Source: Lachnospiraceae bacterium (GTDB taxonomy: Bacteria > Bacillota > Clostridia > Lachnospirales > Lachnospiraceae). From it: a DNA stretch of 9,509 nucleotides. The stretch spans positions 1 through 9,509 of the forward strand of contig DNLO01000184.1 in NCBI GenBank assembly GCA_003488445.1, given 5' to 3'. Shown piece by piece: positions 6,417-9,509 of this stretch; within the stretch, counting starts at the first letter, position 1, and every line of letters begins with the position of its first letter. Made by a program: the position numbers and the translations under genes. The notes under the pieces are model-generated. The model saw nothing but the letters and a program-made list of their open reading frames with translations, did not search any database and was not told the origin of the DNA.

Positions 6417-6908
6417 ATGGAAAATCACACATCTGCCGCACTTAAAGTGGCACAGGGCGGTATCATCGCCGCACTCTACGTAGTACTCACCCTTGTTTCA
6501 AATGCATTCGGACTGGCGAACGGAGCGATACAGGTAAGGATATCCGAGGCTCTGACGGTGCTGCCGGTATTTACGCCGGCTGCCATACCGGGGCTTTTCG
6601 CCGGATGCATCATCAGCAATACCCTCACCGGAGCGGTACTGCCCGATATCATATTCGGGAGCCTCGCCACGCTGGCGGCCGGCATAGTGACCTACAGGAT
6701 ACGCCATCTGAACAGATTCCTGGCTCCCGTCCCGCCTATACTGGCCAATACACTGGTGGTTCCTTTCGTGCTGAGATATGCATACGGGGCGGAGGATGCC
6801 ATTCCTTTCATGATGCTCACCGTATTCGCAGGAGAGTTCATATCCTGCGGTGTGCTGGGCATGATGCTCTATCCGGTGATGAGCAGGATCCTGCGGCGCG
6901 ACGGATGA
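6417..6908 (+). CDS. queT: QueT-type ECF transporter substrate-binding subunit (queuosine precursor uptake)
   Basis: A 163-residue integral membrane protein with about five or six hydrophobic segments (roughly 11-31, 50-70, 72-93, 103-120, 128-153) and the QueT-family motif IQVRISEALTVLP (38-50) after the first segment. QueT proteins are the S-components of energy-coupling-factor transporters that import queuosine precursors for tRNA modification; the shared ATPase/T-component module would be encoded elsewhere. The ATG at 6417 is 8 nt after AGGAG. The upstream preQ1 aptamer independently supports the substrate. No other queuosine gene lies in the window, which would fit a salvage-only strain but cannot be shown here. 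The stop codon lies 6 bp from the stop of the convergent gene. Confidence 0.93.
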   Translation: MENHTSAALKVAQGGIIAALYVVLTLVSNAFGLANGAIQVRISEALTVLPVFTPAAIPGLFAGCIISNTLTGAVLPDIIFGSLATLAAGIVTYRIRHLNRFLAPVPPILANTLVVPFVLRYAYGAEDAIPFMMLTVFAGEFISCGVLGMMLYPVMSRILRRDG

Positions 6909-6914
6909 TGTCTG

Positions 6915-9470
6915 TCATTCGTTGATGAATGTGAGATATTCATTGTCCATGGCTTCGAAGGAAGCCGCGGAGTCTCCCATGCCGAAGTAATGCGTGCTCC
7001 CCTCGGCCGGATCGTAGATCAGAGTGTTCTTGGTGTCATAGCCAACGATCAGCACCGGTCCGTGCTCGGAAGAGGCGATGACAGGGCAGTCATTGGACAC
7101 ATAATACAGGACATCGGAAAGAGATATATCTCGCAGAGCCAGTACATCCCCGTCGATATTTGCCTCCAACAGATGCTTTGAATTGATCCTGTCTGACATG
7201 GCCTCGCGGGAGCTGATCCCCGAGCCTGCATAGGCCAGGAGAGCATCCAGGCAGTCATACAGCGCTGTTTCCTGCGATCCGCCGCTCAGGTCTTCGAGAC
7301 CCGCGATGATATGCTTCGTATCGCGGCTCCCCTTTCGCCATATATAGGAGTTCTTCATGTTGAGTACCAGCCCGGAGCCCTCTGAAGCTTTCTTCAGGGA
7401 GGTATTGCTGTCGGTATATATTCCTTCGATATCACCACCGGAATATACGGGATAACCCTTGGTCTGCACTATGTCGTTGCGAGCCATCTCCACACTCCTG
7501 CTGCCTTCGTAGAGAGCGAAGTCGGGGGTGAGGAGCTGGAGACGGGACAGAGAGATCTCGTTGGAGAGCTGGATCTCCGTGATGTTCTCGCGCTGCTCGG
7601 TGGAGGCAATGATGATCCGGTTGGAAATGCCTCTTTCGGAAGCACCGCTCATTATCTGATCGTTGTCTATGGGCTCATATCCTCTGCCGACATCAGACGG
7701 GACGATGCGGCTGATATCGATGGAGGAGTCGGATATATCGACGGAAGAAATGAATACGCCGGGCTGCGCATATTCTTTTTTTACGGTACCGTCACTTCCG
7801 GTGATGCATATGGATGACATGGGGGTGAAGGATACTCCGAGAGGCGAGATGATGTTGTCGGTAGCCTTCATGCGTCCGTATACCAGATCTTCGCCGATGA
7901 AGCCCAGCAGCCGCATGCTGTAGCCCGGAGGAGCCTCGACGTCTATGGAGGAGCCGCTCTCCATGTCGAGCAGGGTGATGTCGCTTGCGGAATCATCTAT
8001 GCTGATATCAGAGCCTGCACCTACCTCGTCGTTTGCCACGTAGGCAGATATGCAGCCCGACCCGGAGGATGCGACCTCGTCGAAGGCTATTCCGGAGGCT
8101 ATGAGCTCAGCCGATTTTCGTGCCACATCGATCAGATATACGCCGCCGTCTATGTACAGATAAAAATGTCCTACCCTGTCCACGTATGACAGCTTGCTCA
8201 GATTGGCTTCCAGCATGTCGGCAGACCCTGCGTAGGGCACCGAGACCTCCTCCTCCACAGAGTTGAGGGAGCTGTCGTAATAGTAGACCACGGCACATAT
8301 CTCTCCCTCGTGGACCCCTCTGTTCTGATAGCCGTACACCAGAAATCTGAGGTTTCCGCCCTCGTCTATGGAGAGGACCTTGATATCATGCCCGTCATAA
8401 CGTGTACGCTCATCGTCGTTTTTCTCATCCTCGAAGGAGAATACCCGTGCCACTCTGGAGCTGGCGGCTCTGTATGTGAAGAGTGAGCCTTCCGTAACGA
8501 AAGCGATGGCATCACCCGCGTTGTTTTCCGCTATCTGGACATCCGGATCATGGATGCCCAGCATTATCTTGTCGTTAGCAAAAGACGATTTTCCTCCCGT
8601 GAACAGCTCGTTCATGGTGCGCTCGTAATCGAGCATGTACATTCTCTCATCCGAGTACCTCACACGGAAATACTCGGTGATATCGTAGAAGGTGTCCTTG
8701 TTGTCTATGCCGCAGGACATCCTGTAGTTCACCTTAAAGGACCCTATGTTGCCGGACATATCCAGTATGCGGATATAGGCTCCGGTGGTACGTGTAGGCT
8801 GCAGGGAACCCCAGGTGATCTGATCGAAGCTGGAATGGATGTCTACATGCGCAAAGGAAGAGTTGTCGCCTGTGGAATCACTTTCGAGATAAGTGGTCAG
8901 ACTTCTGGCTGCATCCTTATTCATGGTAAGAGAAGAGAACTCGCTGACAAAAGAGATCATATCAGTGGTGCGGAGAGAGTCGTCATATATTACGCGGGTG
9001 TAGTATCTCGCGGATTTGTTGTCGGGAAAAGAAAGGACAACGCAGAGAGAGTATTCGGTGCCGGACTCGATCAGATCTTTCAGCTGAAGAGTGGCGAGCA
9101 GGCTGTCACCCTCATCGGTATAGTCGTAGATATCCGTGGATTCTATCAGGCGGGTCCCGTCAGCCGAGCGCAGCTCCATCTTAATGCTGGTGATGTCGGC
9201 ATCGTACTTGTCCACCTTTATATTCAGAGTGCGGTTCTCCCCCAGAGGCGAGAGGTCGCCCCTGAACTTGGTCAGGTCGGGCTCGAATTTGAGACCGTGC
9301 ATGGCATTGGTCTCTTTGCCGTCGTAGAGCACGTATACCACGGGCAGAGTGGCAGGAGACATTTCCGCCGTCATTGTAGTATTGCCTCTGCTCATGGTAG
9401 CACTGAAGATGATGATGCCGACAAGAAATATGAAAATAAAACTTCCGATTCGGACTAAGGTTTCTCTCAT
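6915..9470 (-). CDS. Membrane-anchored extracytoplasmic protein with C-terminal C39-peptidase-like domain
   Basis: I do not recognise a named gene. The 851-aa product has a short basic N-terminus and one hydrophobic helix (about residues 5-24, IGSFIFIFLVGIIIF), with no signal-peptidase site obvious to me, so it is probably anchored by this segment with the rest outside. Residues 40-290 are acidic and Ser/Thr/Asp-rich. Residues about 310-600 show repeated beta-strand patterns (for example AIAFVTEGSLFTYRA, HFYLYIDGGVYLIDV) that could form a beta-propeller. The last ~125 residues resemble the C39/papain-like fold: Q733, C740 in ALYDCLDALLAYAG, H803 in EHGPVLIVGYD and D820 in LIYDPAEG occur in the order of the Gln/Cys/His/Asp catalytic set. 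Start: ATG at 9468-9470 following a weak GGATC; it has its own promoter at 9496-9504. Whether it is a working protease is unknown; Gln-to-Cys spacing is one residue longer than usual. Confidence 0.8.
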   Translation of the reverse strand: MRETLVRIGSFIFIFLVGIIIFSATMSRGNTTMTAEMSPATLPVVYVLYDGKETNAMHGLKFEPDLTKFRGDLSPLGENRTLNIKVDKYDADITSIKMELRSADGTRLIESTDIYDYTDEGDSLLATLQLKDLIESGTEYSLCVVLSFPDNKSARYYTRVIYDDSLRTTDMISFVSEFSSLTMNKDAARSLTTYLESDSTGDNSSFAHVDIHSSFDQITWGSLQPTRTTGAYIRILDMSGNIGSFKVNYRMSCGIDNKDTFYDITEYFRVRYSDERMYMLDYERTMNELFTGGKSSFANDKIMLGIHDPDVQIAENNAGDAIAFVTEGSLFTYRAASSRVARVFSFEDEKNDDERTRYDGHDIKVLSIDEGGNLRFLVYGYQNRGVHEGEICAVVYYYDSSLNSVEEEVSVPYAGSADMLEANLSKLSYVDRVGHFYLYIDGGVYLIDVARKSAELIASGIAFDEVASSGSGCISAYVANDEVGAGSDISIDDSASDITLLDMESGSSIDVEAPPGYSMRLLGFIGEDLVYGRMKATDNIISPLGVSFTPMSSICITGSDGTVKKEYAQPGVFISSVDISDSSIDISRIVPSDVGRGYEPIDNDQIMSGASERGISNRIIIASTEQRENITEIQLSNEISLSRLQLLTPDFALYEGSRSVEMARNDIVQTKGYPVYSGGDIEGIYTDSNTSLKKASEGSGLVLNMKNSYIWRKGSRDTKHIIAGLEDLSGGSQETALYDCLDALLAYAGSGISSREAMSDRINSKHLLEANIDGDVLALRDISLSDVLYYVSNDCPVIASSEHGPVLIVGYDTKNTLIYDPAEGSTHYFGMGDSAASFEAMDNEYLTFINE

Positions 9471-9495
9471 TGATCCAGGCTTCTTTGTTTCAAAA

Positions 9496-9504
9496 AGTAT
9501 AGCA
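9496..9504 (-). promoter_or_regulatory. Extended -10 promoter of the C39-like protein gene
   Basis: On the minus strand TGCTATACT, identical to the 9-mer at 3064-3072, gives a predicted start near 9489 and a short leader of about 19 nt. Any -35 box would lie beyond the right edge of the window. Confidence 0.5.
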
Positions 9505-9509
9505 TTTCA

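Noticed and set aside
6920..6950. Small hairpin TGAAT/ATTCA near the convergent stop codons as a terminator
   Set aside because: Only about 5 bp, AT-rich and without a T-run on either strand.
8550..9458. A 302-codon open frame on the + strand opposite the C39-like protein gene
   Set aside because: It lies wholly antisense to the better-supported 851-codon gene, its protein has no recognisable domain, and no ribosome binding site or promoter was seen.

Overview
The window looks like a chromosomal segment from a Clostridia-class Firmicute, most likely a Lachnospiraceae-type anaerobe. I infer this from a V-type ATPase operon, a DnaD/DnaC-type primosome pair, a long (394 aa) clostridial-type PRPP synthetase, a QueT vitamin transporter behind a preQ1 riboswitch, strong AGGAGG-like ribosome binding sites and moderate GC content. 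I see no sign of mobile DNA, phage, CRISPR, tRNA or rRNA.

Layout. Positions 1-1415 (minus strand) hold the promoter-proximal end of a V-type ATPase operon: a small coiled-coil stalk subunit (G/H type) followed by the N-terminal 353 residues of subunit I, which runs off the left edge. A compact divergent promoter region (about 1463-1521) drives this operon leftward and murC (1562-2917) rightward. The two -35 boxes are one base apart.

After murC comes a roughly 200-bp regulatory segment (2915-3120). It holds a dense, same-orientation cluster of DnaA-box-like 9-mers, an intrinsic terminator for murC and an extended -10 promoter. These precede a tight operon: a DnaD-domain primosome protein (3121-4197), a DnaC/DnaI-type AAA+ helicase loader (4206-5168) and prs (5169-6353, GTG start touching the previous stop codon). 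The set links helicase loading with PRPP (nucleotide precursor) supply and may be under DnaA control. A preQ1-I riboswitch (about 6367-6406), whose 3' end runs into the ribosome binding site, then precedes queT (6417-6908).

The right third (6915-9470, minus strand) is one large gene converging on queT with only 6 bp between stop codons. It encodes an 851-aa membrane-anchored, mostly extracytoplasmic protein with a C-terminal region resembling C39-family papain-like peptidases. Its own extended -10 promoter sits at the right edge.

The most interesting signals are the DnaA-box cluster before the helicase-loader operon, the one-base-apart divergent promoters, and the uncharacterised C39-like surface protein.
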